NCBI GenBank assembly: GCA_003281185.1
Contig: QCCS01000001.1
Span: forward strand, 1 to 64,000
Reading direction: 5' to 3'
Origin: Prochlorococcus sp. AG-347-M15
GTDB taxonomy: Bacteria; Cyanobacteriota; Cyanobacteriia; PCC-6307; Cyanobiaceae
DNA: 64,000 nucleotides
How positions within the stretch are numbered: position 1 is the stretch's first letter; each line of letters begins with the position of its first letter. The translations under genes were made by a program, and so were the position numbers. The notes below the pieces were generated by a model that was given only the letters and a program-made list of their open reading frames with translations, made no database searches and was not told where the DNA came from. Shown here in pieces: positions 43,646 through 52,295 of the stretch.

Positions 43646-43939
43646 ATGCCTTTCTTCGTAAAAACTGAAATCATAAAAAAAGAATATTTAATTAATAATG
43701 ATTTAAAACGAAAAATAATTAATGAACATATTGATTGGATAAAAGAATTAAAAAAAGAAGGAATTAATATAAAAAGTGGTTTTTTGGTAGATGAGGTAAA
43801 TAGGCCCGGTGACGGAGGATTACTCATTCTTGAAATGAATAATTATGAAAATGCACTAAAAATAATTGAGAATGATCCAATGATTAAGAATAATCTAGTT
43901 GAATGGAAATTAAATGAGTGGGTAGATTCAAATAAATAA
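43646..43939 (+). CDS. YciI-like protein
   Basis: The 97-residue protein has a ferredoxin-like alpha/beta pattern: MPFFVKTEII, then RKIINEHIDWIKELKKEGI, SGFLVDEVNRPGDGGLLILE and ALKIIENDPMIKNN. This matches the YCII/YciI family (dimeric alpha-beta barrel), with the conserved His in NEHIDW. Its function is not established; a few relatives are catalytic. Its ATG immediately follows the gltB stop, so it is translated with gltB, though no functional link is known. Confidence 0.8.
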   Translation: MPFFVKTEIIKKEYLINNDLKRKIINEHIDWIKELKKEGINIKSGFLVDEVNRPGDGGLLILEMNNYENALKIIENDPMIKNNLVEWKLNEWVDSNK

Positions 43940-43944
43940 AATAT

Positions 43945-44838
43945 CTATCTTGGATACTTTTTCATAAGTTTTTGAATCTCTTCAGCATGATAACTGCTTC
44001 GAGTTAAAGGGGAACTAACTACTTGCATAAAGCCTAAATCTATTTCCCCGAAAACTTTAAAGTAATTAAATTTTGAGGGGCTTACAAATCTTTGAACAGG
44101 TAAATGATTAGGGCCAGGAGATAAATATTGGCCAATAGTAACAATATCAACGAAATTACTTTTTAAATCCTCAAGAAGACTTAAAACTTCCTCATCTTTT
44201 TCCCCTAAACCAAGCATAAAGCCAGACTTTGTATACACTTTGGGAGAATAATCTCTGGTTCTTTTAAGTAACTCAAGAGTTCTCTCATATTTACCCTGAG
44301 GTCTTACTTTTTTATATAGCGAAGGCACAGTCTCAACATTATGGTTTAAAACGTTTGGATTTGAATCAAGAACTTTTTCAAGAGCTTTCCAGTTACCACA
44401 AAAATCAGGAATTAAAAGCTCAATAGAAGTTTCAGGAGATTTTTTTCTTACTTGATAAACACATTCAAAGAATTGAGATGCGCCACCATCCTCAAGATCG
44501 TCTCTATTAACTGATGTGATTACAACATGTTTCAGATTCATTCTATAAACTGCTTCGGCTAGACGATGTGGTTCTGTTGGATCTAACTCTCTTTTAGATC
44601 TATCAAAATCAATGTCGCAATATGGACATGCCCTAGTACAGCCAGGTCCCATTATGAGGAAAGTGGCAGTTCCACTGGCAAAACATTCACCAATATTTGG
44701 ACAGCTTGCTTCTTGACATACAGTATTCAGATTTAAATCATTTAACAAATTTGCAGTATTACCAATTCTCTCAACTTGCGGAGCTTTTACTCTTAGCCAA
44801 TCAGGCTTTGAAATTAAGCTATTAGGATTATTAGTCAA
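43945..44838 (-). CDS. lipA: Lipoyl synthase
   Basis: LipA inserts two sulfurs into octanoyl groups on lipoyl domains of 2-oxoacid dehydrogenases and glycine cleavage H protein. The 297-residue protein shows both clusters: auxiliary Cys41, Cys46 and Cys52 ([12 protein letters not shown]) and radical SAM Cys67, Cys71 and Cys74 ([12 protein letters not shown]). The C-terminal RSSYHAEE carries the conserved Ser. It is convergent with the YciI gene, five bases apart. Cyanobacteria often have two lipoyl synthase genes; whether another exists is not visible here. Confidence 0.96.
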   Translation of the reverse strand: MTNNPNSLISKPDWLRVKAPQVERIGNTANLLNDLNLNTVCQEASCPNIGECFASGTATFLIMGPGCTRACPYCDIDFDRSKRELDPTEPHRLAEAVYRMNLKHVVITSVNRDDLEDGGASQFFECVYQVRKKSPETSIELLIPDFCGNWKALEKVLDSNPNVLNHNVETVPSLYKKVRPQGKYERTLELLKRTRDYSPKVYTKSGFMLGLGEKDEEVLSLLEDLKSNFVDIVTIGQYLSPGPNHLPVQRFVSPSKFNYFKVFGEIDLGFMQVVSSPLTRSSYHAEEIQKLMKKYPR

Positions 44839-45186
44839 TTTAATTGTTTCTGACCTATAAACTTATTTTACTAAAAACAATTTGAATTAACTATTAATAA
44901 TTTCAACAATGAAGTCTATTCAATAAAGGTGAAAAATAAACGAATTTAACTAGTCCATCAATAATTAAAAACATCCTGATTCAATGTATTATTACTTACA
45001 CACAATATTACTGTTTCATAAACTTAAACAAAAACAGTATTTAGAACATAATTTTTAGAACAGATATCAGAACATTTTAACTACTGTCTTAGTTAAGGTA
45101 TATCAACTTATTTAAAAGGAATTTTATACCAACAAGTGTTTTTTTTTTAATTTATTGATACAGTAAAAAATATAATTAATAAAACA
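44839..45186 (+). promoter_or_regulatory. Repeat-rich spacer upstream of the recombinase-like gene
   Basis: This 348-base spacer has no supported ORF. It carries four copies of TACTGT or its reverse complement: TACTGT at 45009 and 45082, ACAGTA at 45034 and 45160. The first two are part of an 8-bp inverted repeat, TACTGTTT/AAACAGTA, with a 15-base spacer. Three direct repeats, TTAGAACA at 45041 and 45055 and TCAGAACA at 45067, follow 12-14 bases apart. GGTATA (45097) and TATACC (45125) form another dyad. Such density suggests an operator or a recombination site for the downstream protein. Confidence 0.5.
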
Positions 45187-45810
45187 TTGACTTTTAAATT
45201 TAAAAGAAAACGAATTTTATTATCGGAAAAAAATAAAAGCTCTAAAGCAATAGGTTATGCGAGAGCTAGTCATAATGAATATGAATATTTAGAAGAGCAA
45301 ATAAAAATTTTGAAGGAAGAGGGTTGCAGTTTAGTGTTTTCTGAATTTATAAGTTTAGATGAAGAAAATAAACCCCAACTCAATAAAGCTATAAACTCCT
45401 TATCAAAAGGCGATCAATTAATAATAACTCAGCTTGACCGAGCTTTTAAAAATAAAAAAGAATGTTTAAGTACAATAAATAAACTTGTTAATAAGAATAT
45501 TCAATTGCGAACTTTGACTGGTTTTTTTGCTGCCAATGAATCCTCTAATACAAATTCTCCAATTTTTAAGATTTTATATGAATTAGATAATTTAAAAGAA
45601 AAAAGTTTAGGTGAAAGAAAAAAAGAACAACTATTACGCAGAAAATTATCTGGAAATAATTTGGGAGGCAGGCCCAAAATCAGTCCTTTAAAAGAATCTT
45701 TAGTAATCAGATTGCGTAATGAAGGATATTCATATCGATCAATCAGATCACAAACTGGAATTGCATTATCAACAATTAGAAGAGTGATTTTGGAGGGAGA
45801 ATTAACATAA
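45187..45810 (+). CDS. Serine recombinase/resolvase-like protein with HTH, altered active site
   Basis: The 207-residue protein has a resolvase-type N-terminal domain: AIGYARAS (Arg26, Ser28 in the catalytic-serine position), then QLIITQLDRAFK (Asp84, Arg85). A C-terminal helix-turn-helix follows (GGRPKISPLKESLVI, then YRSIRSQTGIALSTIRRVI). Compared with gamma-delta resolvase, the arginine of the LDRLGR motif is Lys88, and the Arg45-like position appears to be Asn/Lys (ENKPQLNKA). Strand exchange may therefore be weakened or lost and the protein could act as a DNA-binding regulator. No ATG is available before the core, so the start is TTG at 45187. A 70-residue ORF follows one base later. Confidence 0.78.
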   Translation: MTFKFKRKRILLSEKNKSSKAIGYARASHNEYEYLEEQIKILKEEGCSLVFSEFISLDEENKPQLNKAINSLSKGDQLIITQLDRAFKNKKECLSTINKLVNKNIQLRTLTGFFAANESSNTNSPIFKILYELDNLKEKSLGERKKEQLLRRKLSGNNLGGRPKISPLKESLVIRLRNEGYSYRSIRSQTGIALSTIRRVILEGELT

Positions 45811-45811
45811 A

Positions 45812-46024
45812 ATGTTAAAGAAAGAAATTAAAAATTTAATAAAAGAAAATTTTAAAGACACCGCATTGCGTATTTATGAATTAGATAATGAAGATAGAAA
45901 AAGTTTGTTAGCAGAATATAGAGAATGGATTATGAATGATTTGGATTTTGAAGAAGTAATGATGCTACCTTATGAAGCCTATACTGACAAATTAGATTCT
46001 AATTTCTTAGAAGATTCACTTTAA
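45812..46024 (+). CDS. Small acidic protein of unknown function, 70 aa
   Basis: The 70-residue frame starts at ATG one base after the recombinase-like gene and overlaps the convergent serine hydrolase by four bases. It is predicted all-alpha and acidic (ELDNEDRKSLLAEYREWIM, then DLDFEEVMMLPYEAY), without membrane or metal motifs. Tight spacing after the recombinase-like gene suggests cotranslation. I do not recognise the family. Confidence 0.6.
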   Translation: MLKKEIKNLIKENFKDTALRIYELDNEDRKSLLAEYREWIMNDLDFEEVMMLPYEAYTDKLDSNFLEDSL

Positions 46025-46929
46025 TCCTCAATAGAATATCTTTTATTAAAATCGTATACTTCTTTTGCTATAAACGGTAAAAGGGAAGAATCTTTGGAAT
46101 ATTGTTCTCCATTACAAAAAACTACTAATAAAGTTTGTAGAGATTGATTATTAATCCACCAAGCTGAATCATGTCTAACTTCAGACATTAAGCCTGCTTT
46201 ACTCCAAAGATTGATGCTTTCTGGTAATCCTTCACCCAAAAAACCATCTATTTGATTAAGAGAATCGTTTTTAAGAACAACTTTATTTAAATTTCTTTTT
46301 AAAAAACTTCGCAAATTTAAATTATTTTCTTGATAATCAATATGAATCATAATTTCCTCCAAAACCCTTGCAGCTGAATCAGAGTTCATGGCGTTTCTAT
46401 TTTTATTATCATACCCATAAAATTCTTTCTCACGACCAAATGGTCCATCATCCCAAGTCTTCTGACAGCAATTTATACCAGCCAATTCTTCCCAATTTAA
46501 ATCATGTAGCCAATCATTTATTATACTTCTTTGGTATTTCCAATTTTCCCATAGTTCGCCCTCAATACGAGGTCCACTTGTTGTTCCAGTAAGTAAATCA
46601 ATTAAAAAGCTTGTTGCATTATTACTCGAGAAAGACAACATTTTCCTTACAGCATCCATAATTTCATCTGATAATAATAAACTTCCTTTTTTAATCCAAT
46701 AAAATGCAGCAAGGCCATAAACTAACTTGACTATGCTGGCAGGGTAAACCATTTTTTTATTATTAATACCAGTTCCAAAACCTTTAAATATACTTTTATT
46801 TTCACTTTTATAATTAATCCAAGTTATCGAAATATCTTCTCTTGAATAATCTTTATTATGAGAGCATAATCTCCTTAAAATATCATTTAAGGCTAGACCC
46901 ATCTCTTGACTTAAATAGTAAAAGGACAT
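46021..46929 (-). CDS. Class A beta-lactamase-like serine hydrolase
   Basis: The 302-residue protein has a penicillin-binding/beta-lactamase fold: the SxxK motif PASIVKL (Ser65, Lys68), an SxN-like SSNNATSF and a third motif SKAG near RHDSAWWIN. No signal peptide is evident at the annotated start; ATG at residue 10 is an alternative. True antibiotic resistance is unlikely, and a peptidoglycan- or ester-processing role is more plausible. The gene is divergent from an NlpC/P60 gene, with only three bases between the start codons, and the pairing suggests a shared cell-wall role. Confidence 0.82.
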   Translation of the reverse strand: MSFYYLSQEMGLALNDILRRLCSHNKDYSREDISITWINYKSENKSIFKGFGTGINNKKMVYPASIVKLVYGLAAFYWIKKGSLLLSDEIMDAVRKMLSFSSNNATSFLIDLLTGTTSGPRIEGELWENWKYQRSIINDWLHDLNWEELAGINCCQKTWDDGPFGREKEFYGYDNKNRNAMNSDSAARVLEEIMIHIDYQENNLNLRSFLKRNLNKVVLKNDSLNQIDGFLGEGLPESINLWSKAGLMSEVRHDSAWWINNQSLQTLLVVFCNGEQYSKDSSLLPFIAKEVYDFNKRYSIED

Positions 46930-46932
46930 TGT

Positions 46933-47691
46933 ATGGAAATTTATAAAAATCCTATCTCACTATTTAAACAAACTAATTTTTCAAAAACTATTTGGTGGAA
47001 ATTAAAAGTTAATATTTCTGGATATCAAAATGAAACAGAAGATAAATTAGTTACTGAAATATTTAAAAATAGAATTTTTAGGCTTATTTATCCAAATATT
47101 TATCAAAACAACCATAAATTTTCAAGAATACTAGTTCAATTATATGAAGATGGTTACATATGTTGGATAAATTTAGATGGATTAATTATTGAGAAATACG
47201 AATTAGGAAAACCTAAGAATTCAAAAAAAGAACACCTCTTTATAAAAGATAAAGTTAACTCAATTTTAAAATGGATCAAGGATCAATCTAAGTTAAATAA
47301 TGAATATCTTTGGGGAGGTACATTAGGACCCAATTTTGATTGTTCTGGATTAATTCAGACTGCTTTTTTAAAGCATCAAATTTATATACCCCGAGACTCT
47401 TTTCAAATAAAAAGTTTTTGTAAGCACCTTTTTTATTACAAAGAATCGTATGCGGCTCTAAGACCAGGAGATCTCTTATTTTTTGGAAATAAAGAAAAAT
47501 GTGATCATATTGGAATCTACAAAGGAGACGGATTGTATTACCATAGCTCTGGAAAGGATTTTGGCAGAAATGGAATAGGATTAGATACCCTAAAAAAGTC
47601 TAATGATAAAATCTCATTGCATTATAAATCTAAACTAATTTCGGTAGGAAGAGTAGTTAGAAATTATAGATGGGACCGCACTTTACGTTAA
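46933..47691 (+). CDS. NlpC/P60 family cell-wall peptidase
   Basis: The 252-residue protein has an N-terminal SH3b-like domain (about 25-95) followed by an NlpC/P60 domain. Catalytic residues are Cys137 (NFDCSGLIQTAF), His192 (KCDHIGIYKGDG) and His204 (YYHSSG). Such enzymes cleave gamma-D-Glu-diaminopimelate bonds in peptidoglycan stem peptides. There is no obvious signal peptide, as in the related cyanobacterial AvPCP/NpPCP type, which acts on turnover peptides. It is divergent from the serine hydrolase. Confidence 0.88.
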   Translation: MEIYKNPISLFKQTNFSKTIWWKLKVNISGYQNETEDKLVTEIFKNRIFRLIYPNIYQNNHKFSRILVQLYEDGYICWINLDGLIIEKYELGKPKNSKKEHLFIKDKVNSILKWIKDQSKLNNEYLWGGTLGPNFDCSGLIQTAFLKHQIYIPRDSFQIKSFCKHLFYYKESYAALRPGDLLFFGNKEKCDHIGIYKGDGLYYHSSGKDFGRNGIGLDTLKKSNDKISLHYKSKLISVGRVVRNYRWDRTLR

Positions 47692-47755
47692 TTAATAGTG
47701 CTCACCTTTTAATTTTAAATTAAATTTAAATATTACTTATTCTTTTATTTAGGAA

Positions 47756-48355
47756 TTAACCAGCAGTCCAAATATTTTTAATGATTGGCATTATGGTATC
47801 TAAGTGTAATGTCCCAACGAGTAACCAAGCAAAAACAGCTCCTCCACAGCCTCCTAACCAAAATCCACTTGTAAAATCAGCCCAACCAGCTCTTGTAAAT
47901 AAGTCCTTTGGCGGATTATTAACAGTCGCATCTGGAGGTTGAACATTAGGTGCTTTACCAGGTGCATTGTATAAAACAAAAAGTGCTGTCAAAATATGAA
48001 CAGCTCCAATAGTAGCGAGAAGTCCAGCTGTTAGAGCAAATTCAGAATTTCTTAATGGGCCAGTCATAGTAAAAGGTCCGTATAGAAGATATCCAAAAGC
48101 TGCTCCAGTTTCTAAACCTCTAAAATTAGGGGATATCCCTTCTCTGTAAAAAGGTAGATTATTTATTAAGACTTTTGTAAAATAACCACTATTTACTGGA
48201 GTAGCTAAATTACCAACACAAGGATCAGCAACTGTTTTTACTGCCCATTGTTCTGCTACGCCAATATCATTTGGTTGTACAGAAGTATCTATGTATTTCT
48301 CATCAAACTTAATAGAACTTGTTGATTCAGAGAAAGATTTTTGAAAGTCGCTCAT
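47756..48355 (-). CDS. psaL: Photosystem I subunit XI (PsaL)
   Basis: PsaL sits at the centre of the photosystem I trimer and is needed for trimer formation. The 199-residue protein has the lumen/stroma and membrane segments seen in the family: [55 protein letters not shown] and [21 protein letters not shown]. The N-terminal extension of about 40 residues is typical of Prochlorococcus/marine Synechococcus. psaI lies 27 bases upstream on the same strand. Confidence 0.97.
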   Translation of the reverse strand: MSDFQKSFSESTSSIKFDEKYIDTSVQPNDIGVAEQWAVKTVADPCVGNLATPVNSGYFTKVLINNLPFYREGISPNFRGLETGAAFGYLLYGPFTMTGPLRNSEFALTAGLLATIGAVHILTALFVLYNAPGKAPNVQPPDATVNNPPKDLFTRAGWADFTSGFWLGGCGGAVFAWLLVGTLHLDTIMPIIKNIWTAG

Positions 48356-48382
48356 TTTTTTAATAGTTTAGTGTTTGATAAT

Positions 48383-48496
48383 TTATTCAGTTGCTGTAAT
48401 TAATCTTCCAATCAATACGATAAAAACAGCAGGCATTGCTATACCAATTAATGGAACAAAAATTGAAGGTAAAAGACTTGGTAAATCAGATGGCAT
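48383..48496 (-). CDS. psaI: Photosystem I subunit VIII (PsaI), 37 aa
   Basis: Minus-strand ATG at 48496 to TAA at 48383 gives 37 residues: MPSDLPSLLPSIFVPLIGIA, then a hydrophobic helix ending LIGRLITATE. This single-span peptide with an LPSIFVPLIGI start matches PsaI. PsaI binds next to PsaL and helps trimer assembly. psaI followed by psaL is the usual order. It is too short for standard ORF tools. Confidence 0.92.
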   Translation of the reverse strand: MPSDLPSLLPSIFVPLIGIAMPAVFIVLIGRLITATE

Positions 48497-48588
48497 TGTT
48501 CTTTAAACATCTTTCAACACTTTAGTATTTATCTGCGAAATAGTGTTAATTTTATTACTGGATGATATAAAAATTATTAACTTTTTAC

Positions 48589-48969
48589 ATGATAAATTTT
48601 TTTGCAATTTTACTTATTATTTTTATAGTAATTTTACTTCTAGTTTTTAAAAAAAGAAGCTTTAAAAAGATAACAAATAAAAGAAATATAAATTCTATTA
48701 AATTAAACAAAAATAATAAATTTTCATCTAATAAAAATAGTTTTTTATACAATCACGAAGAAAAAAAGTACTCAGTATTTTATAAAAGTTCTCAAAGAAA
48801 TAAAATGATTAGTCTTTTTCAGGGTAATACAGAAAATAAATTAAAGTCATTAAAAATTGCGGAAGAATTGGCTGATAAAACAACATTACCAATTTTAAGA
48901 AAAGGCTTAAGAGATATTTCTCCTGAAGTCGTTGAAATTTCAGCTTTATTAATAAGAAAGTTCAAGTAA
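48589..48969 (+). CDS. Membrane-anchored hypothetical protein, 126 aa
   Basis: The 126-residue protein has one N-terminal membrane span (MINFFAILLIIFIVILLLVF), a lysine/asparagine-rich linker and a helical C-terminal part (LKSLKIAEELADKTTLPILR, then LRDISPEVVEISALLIRKF) that resembles a single HEAT-like helix pair. It is transcribed divergently from psaI, about 90 bases away, and convergent with a glycosyltransferase four bases off. No function is recognised. Confidence 0.68.
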   Translation: MINFFAILLIIFIVILLLVFKKRSFKKITNKRNINSIKLNKNNKFSSNKNSFLYNHEEKKYSVFYKSSQRNKMISLFQGNTENKLKSLKIAEELADKTTLPILRKGLRDISPEVVEISALLIRKFK

Positions 48970-48973
48970 ACAA

Positions 48974-49936
48974 TCAATTTTGATTAGCACTGTTTATTGA
49001 TCTAATTCTGTAAATTGGACGACTTTGACTTTCATGATATGTCCTCATTAAAAGTTCGCTCAATAATCCAAAGCTAAATAATTGAACACCAGCAATTCCT
49101 AAAATTAATGCAAACATCAGCAACGGACGATTTCCAATATCCTCACCCATTATTTTTAAAACTATCAAATAAGAACTTATCGCAAGGCTAATGAAAATAC
49201 TTATAATCCCAACAAAACCAAATCCATACATCGGTCTTGTTAAAAATTTAGTCATAAACCAAACAGTTAGTAAATCCATTAAAACTCTAAAAGTTCTATC
49301 AATTCCATATTTACTAGATCCATATTGCCTACTCCTATGATTTACTTTAATTTCTTTGATTCTTGCACCTTCAATATTTGCTAAAACGGGCAAAAACCTG
49401 TGAAGTTCACCATATAACTTTATATCTTCTATTATTTCTTTCTTAAACGCTTTTAATGAGCAACCATAGTCATGCAATTTCAAACCTGTTACGTGAGCTA
49501 TTAACTTATTAGCTATTTTTGATGGTATCTTTCTATTAATTAATTTATCTTTTCTATCAAACCTCCAACCACAAACCAAATCATAACCATTGTTAATTTC
49601 TGAAATTAATAAAGGAATATCATTTGGATCATTCTGTAAATCACCATCCAAAGTAATAACAATATCGCCCTTAGAATTATCAAAGCCAGCTGAAATTGCT
49701 GCAGTTTGCCCATAATTTTTGCGAAGGGAAATTACTGACAATTCTTTAATTTTAAGAGTTAGTTGCTTTAATACATGCTGAGTATTATCTTTAGAACCAT
49801 CATTTACAACAATCAATTCAAAATTAAATTTATGAGTTGACATTACATTTATAACTTCATCCAATAAAAAACCAATACTCTCACTTTCATTGAAAACAGG
49901 AACGATTATAGAAATTAATTGTTTTATATCTGACAT
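48974..49936 (-). CDS. Polyprenol-phosphate glycosyltransferase (GT2, GtrB/DPM1-like)
   Basis: The 320-residue protein has a GT-A domain: IIVPVFNESESIGFLLDEV, LIVVNDGSKDNT, RKNYGQTAAISAGFDNSKG and the metal-binding LDGDLQNDP. Two C-terminal membrane spans follow (FGFVGIISIFISLAISSYLI and LLMFALILGIAGVQLFSFGL). This is the layout of GtrB/DPM1-type enzymes that load a sugar onto a polyprenol phosphate for envelope glycans. The product sugar is unknown. It is convergent with the small membrane protein and upstream of nothing obvious in this direction. Confidence 0.88.
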   Translation of the reverse strand: MSDIKQLISIIVPVFNESESIGFLLDEVINVMSTHKFNFELIVVNDGSKDNTQHVLKQLTLKIKELSVISLRKNYGQTAAISAGFDNSKGDIVITLDGDLQNDPNDIPLLISEINNGYDLVCGWRFDRKDKLINRKIPSKIANKLIAHVTGLKLHDYGCSLKAFKKEIIEDIKLYGELHRFLPVLANIEGARIKEIKVNHRSRQYGSSKYGIDRTFRVLMDLLTVWFMTKFLTRPMYGFGFVGIISIFISLAISSYLIVLKIMGEDIGNRPLLMFALILGIAGVQLFSFGLLSELLMRTYHESQSRPIYRIRSINSANQN

Positions 49937-49989
49937 TTATATTTAATAATAATTAAATAATTTTAACTTAATTTAGAACATTAAAATTA

Positions 49990-50021
49990 AACAAAAAAAA
50001 TCACCACAAACGTGGTGATTT
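49990..50021 (-). terminator. Rho-independent terminator after psaB
   Basis: The perfect 10-bp stem AAATCACCAC (49998-50007) with GTGGTGATTT (50012-50021) encloses a 4-base loop. Read on the minus strand it is followed by TTTTTGTTTAATTTT. It lies 18 bases downstream of the psaB stop, the end of psaA-psaB. It is the clearest terminator in the window. Confidence 0.9.
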
Positions 50022-50039
50022 AAATTATTTAAGGAGAAT

Positions 50040-52268
50040 TTAACCAAACTTACCTGAAGTTGATGCGATAACAAATGCACCGAATGTAAGTATGTTTCCA
50101 ATTGTGAAATGTGCTAGTCCAACTAATCTAGCTTGAACAATTGAAAGTGCAACAGGCTTATCTCTCCAGCCAACAAGATTAGCAATAGGAGTACGCTGAT
50201 GTGCCCAAACTAGTGTTTCAATTAATTCTTGCCAGTAACCACGCCATGATATTAGGAACATGAAACCAGTAGCCCAAACTAAATGACCGAATAGGAACAT
50301 CCAAGCCCAAGGGGATAGAGAATTTACTCCAAATGGATTATATCCATTGATAAGTTGAGCAGAATTTAACCATAAATAGTCTCTGAACCAACCCATTAGA
50401 TAGGTTCCTGATTCGTTAAATTGTGCTACATTACCCTGCCAAATTGCTAAGTGTTTCCAATGCCAGTAGAAAGTTACCCATGCTATTAAATTCAATGCCC
50501 AGAACATTGCTAAATACATAGCGTCCCAAGAAGAACTATCACAAGTACCTCCGCGACCTGGACCATCGCAAGGGAATGCATAACCGAGATCTTTCTTATC
50601 AGGAATTAATTTTGTTCCTCTAGCATCAAGTGCTCCTTTAATAAGGATTAATGCAGTTGTATGAAGACCTAAAGCGATAGCATGATGAACTAAGAAATCT
50701 GCAGGGCCGATAGGTAGGAAAGCACTTAATGCATCTTGTCTATTAATAAGATCCATCCAATAATGGTTTCCAGGTAATGAATTTGCAGCAATGCTTGCAG
50801 AACTTGTAGGATCAGATAATAAAGCGTTGAATCCATACATCATCTTACCTTGAGCAGCTTGAACGAATTGAGCAAATACTGGCTCAATTAGAATTTGCTT
50901 TTCAGGATTACCAAAAGCTACAACAACGTCATTGTGCACGTAAATTCCTAGAGTATGGAATCCTAGCAACATTGTTACCCAGCTAAGATGGCTTATCAAA
51001 GCTTCCTTTGTTCCAAGTACTCTTGCTAATACATTATCTTTGTTTAATTCAGGATCGTAATCTCTCACAAAGAATATGGCTCCGTGCGCAAATGCACCGA
51101 CCATCAAGAACATTGCTATGTACTGATGATGACTATATAGAGCAGATTGTGTAGTGTAGTCTCTGGCAATAAAAGCGTAAGAGGGAAGTGCACCCATATG
51201 TTGCGCTACAAGAGAAGTTGCTACACCAAGTGATGCTAATGCTAGTCCAAGTTGGAAATGTAATGAGTTATTTACAGTTTCATATATTCCATCGTGGTTA
51301 ATACCAAAACTACCTTTGTGGGGATCATTAGGGTGTCTTGTATTATGAGCTTCCGTAATTTCTTTTAGGCTATGACCAATACCAAAAGTATTTCTATACA
51401 TATGACCAGCAATTACAAAAACTGTTCCAATCGCAATATGGTGATGCGCAATGTCAGTTAGCCATAGTGCTTCACTTTGAGGATGAAGACCACCTAAGAA
51501 AGTAAAGATTGCAGTTCCAGCTCCTTCAGCTGTCCCAAAAACTTGATCTAGAGAATCAGGATTTTGGGCATAAGCTCCCCAGTTTAAAGTAAAGAAAGGA
51601 GCTAATCCTGCAGGGTGTGGTAGCACTGTTAACCAGTTATCCCAACCTACATGCTGTCCTCTTGATTCAGGTATTGCGACATGAACCAAATGTCCAGTCC
51701 AAGCAATACTACTAAAACCAAATAAAACAGCTAAATGATGATTTAATCTTGACTCTGCATTTTTAAACCAAGCCAGAGAGGGTCTGAATTTTGGCTGTAA
51801 GTGTAACCAACCTGCAAATAAAGTCCAACAAGCCAGAATACTCATGAATATTGAAGCTTGGAAGAGTTGCTCATTAGTTCTCATTCCAATTGTGTACCAC
51901 CAATGGTAAAGACCAGAGTAAGCTATGTTTACTGGACCACTAGCTCCAGCTTGTGTCATTGCTTCTGTAATACCAGATCCAAAGTGAGGATCCCAAATAG
52001 CATGAGCAATAGGTCGCACATGAGTTGGATCAAGTACAAATTGCTCGAAGTTTCCCTGCCAAGCAATATGGAATAAGTTACCAGCTACCCATAGGGCAAT
52101 TATTGCTAGGTGACCAAAATGTGTAGAGAAAAGCTTCTGATAAAGCTTTTCTTCGGTCATACCATCATGACTTTCAAAGTCGTGAGCGGTAGCTATTCCG
52201 TACCATATTCGTCGGGTTGTAGGGTCCTGAGCTAGACCCTGGTTAAATGATGGAAATTTTGTTGCCAT
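50040..52268 (-). CDS. psaB: Photosystem I P700 chlorophyll apoprotein A2 (PsaB)
   Basis: PsaB forms the photosystem I core heterodimer with PsaA and binds P700, the electron-transfer chain and many antenna chlorophylls. The 742-residue protein has eleven membrane spans with many histidines and the FX-cluster loop [15 protein letters not shown] with two cysteine ligands. It starts [19 protein letters not shown]. It lies 27 bases downstream of psaA and is followed by a strong terminator. Confidence 0.98.
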   Translation of the reverse strand: MATKFPSFNQGLAQDPTTRRIWYGIATAHDFESHDGMTEEKLYQKLFSTHFGHLAIIALWVAGNLFHIAWQGNFEQFVLDPTHVRPIAHAIWDPHFGSGITEAMTQAGASGPVNIAYSGLYHWWYTIGMRTNEQLFQASIFMSILACWTLFAGWLHLQPKFRPSLAWFKNAESRLNHHLAVLFGFSSIAWTGHLVHVAIPESRGQHVGWDNWLTVLPHPAGLAPFFTLNWGAYAQNPDSLDQVFGTAEGAGTAIFTFLGGLHPQSEALWLTDIAHHHIAIGTVFVIAGHMYRNTFGIGHSLKEITEAHNTRHPNDPHKGSFGINHDGIYETVNNSLHFQLGLALASLGVATSLVAQHMGALPSYAFIARDYTTQSALYSHHQYIAMFLMVGAFAHGAIFFVRDYDPELNKDNVLARVLGTKEALISHLSWVTMLLGFHTLGIYVHNDVVVAFGNPEKQILIEPVFAQFVQAAQGKMMYGFNALLSDPTSSASIAANSLPGNHYWMDLINRQDALSAFLPIGPADFLVHHAIALGLHTTALILIKGALDARGTKLIPDKKDLGYAFPCDGPGRGGTCDSSSWDAMYLAMFWALNLIAWVTFYWHWKHLAIWQGNVAQFNESGTYLMGWFRDYLWLNSAQLINGYNPFGVNSLSPWAWMFLFGHLVWATGFMFLISWRGYWQELIETLVWAHQRTPIANLVGWRDKPVALSIVQARLVGLAHFTIGNILTFGAFVIASTSGKFG

Positions 52269-52295
52269 TGAATTAAAAAGGTGAAGTTCAGGTAA

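Noticed and set aside
45009-45039. TACTGT...ACAGTA resembling an Escherichia LexA box
   Set aside because: The spacer between CTGT and ACAG is 19 bases instead of 8, and cyanobacterial LexA uses a different box.
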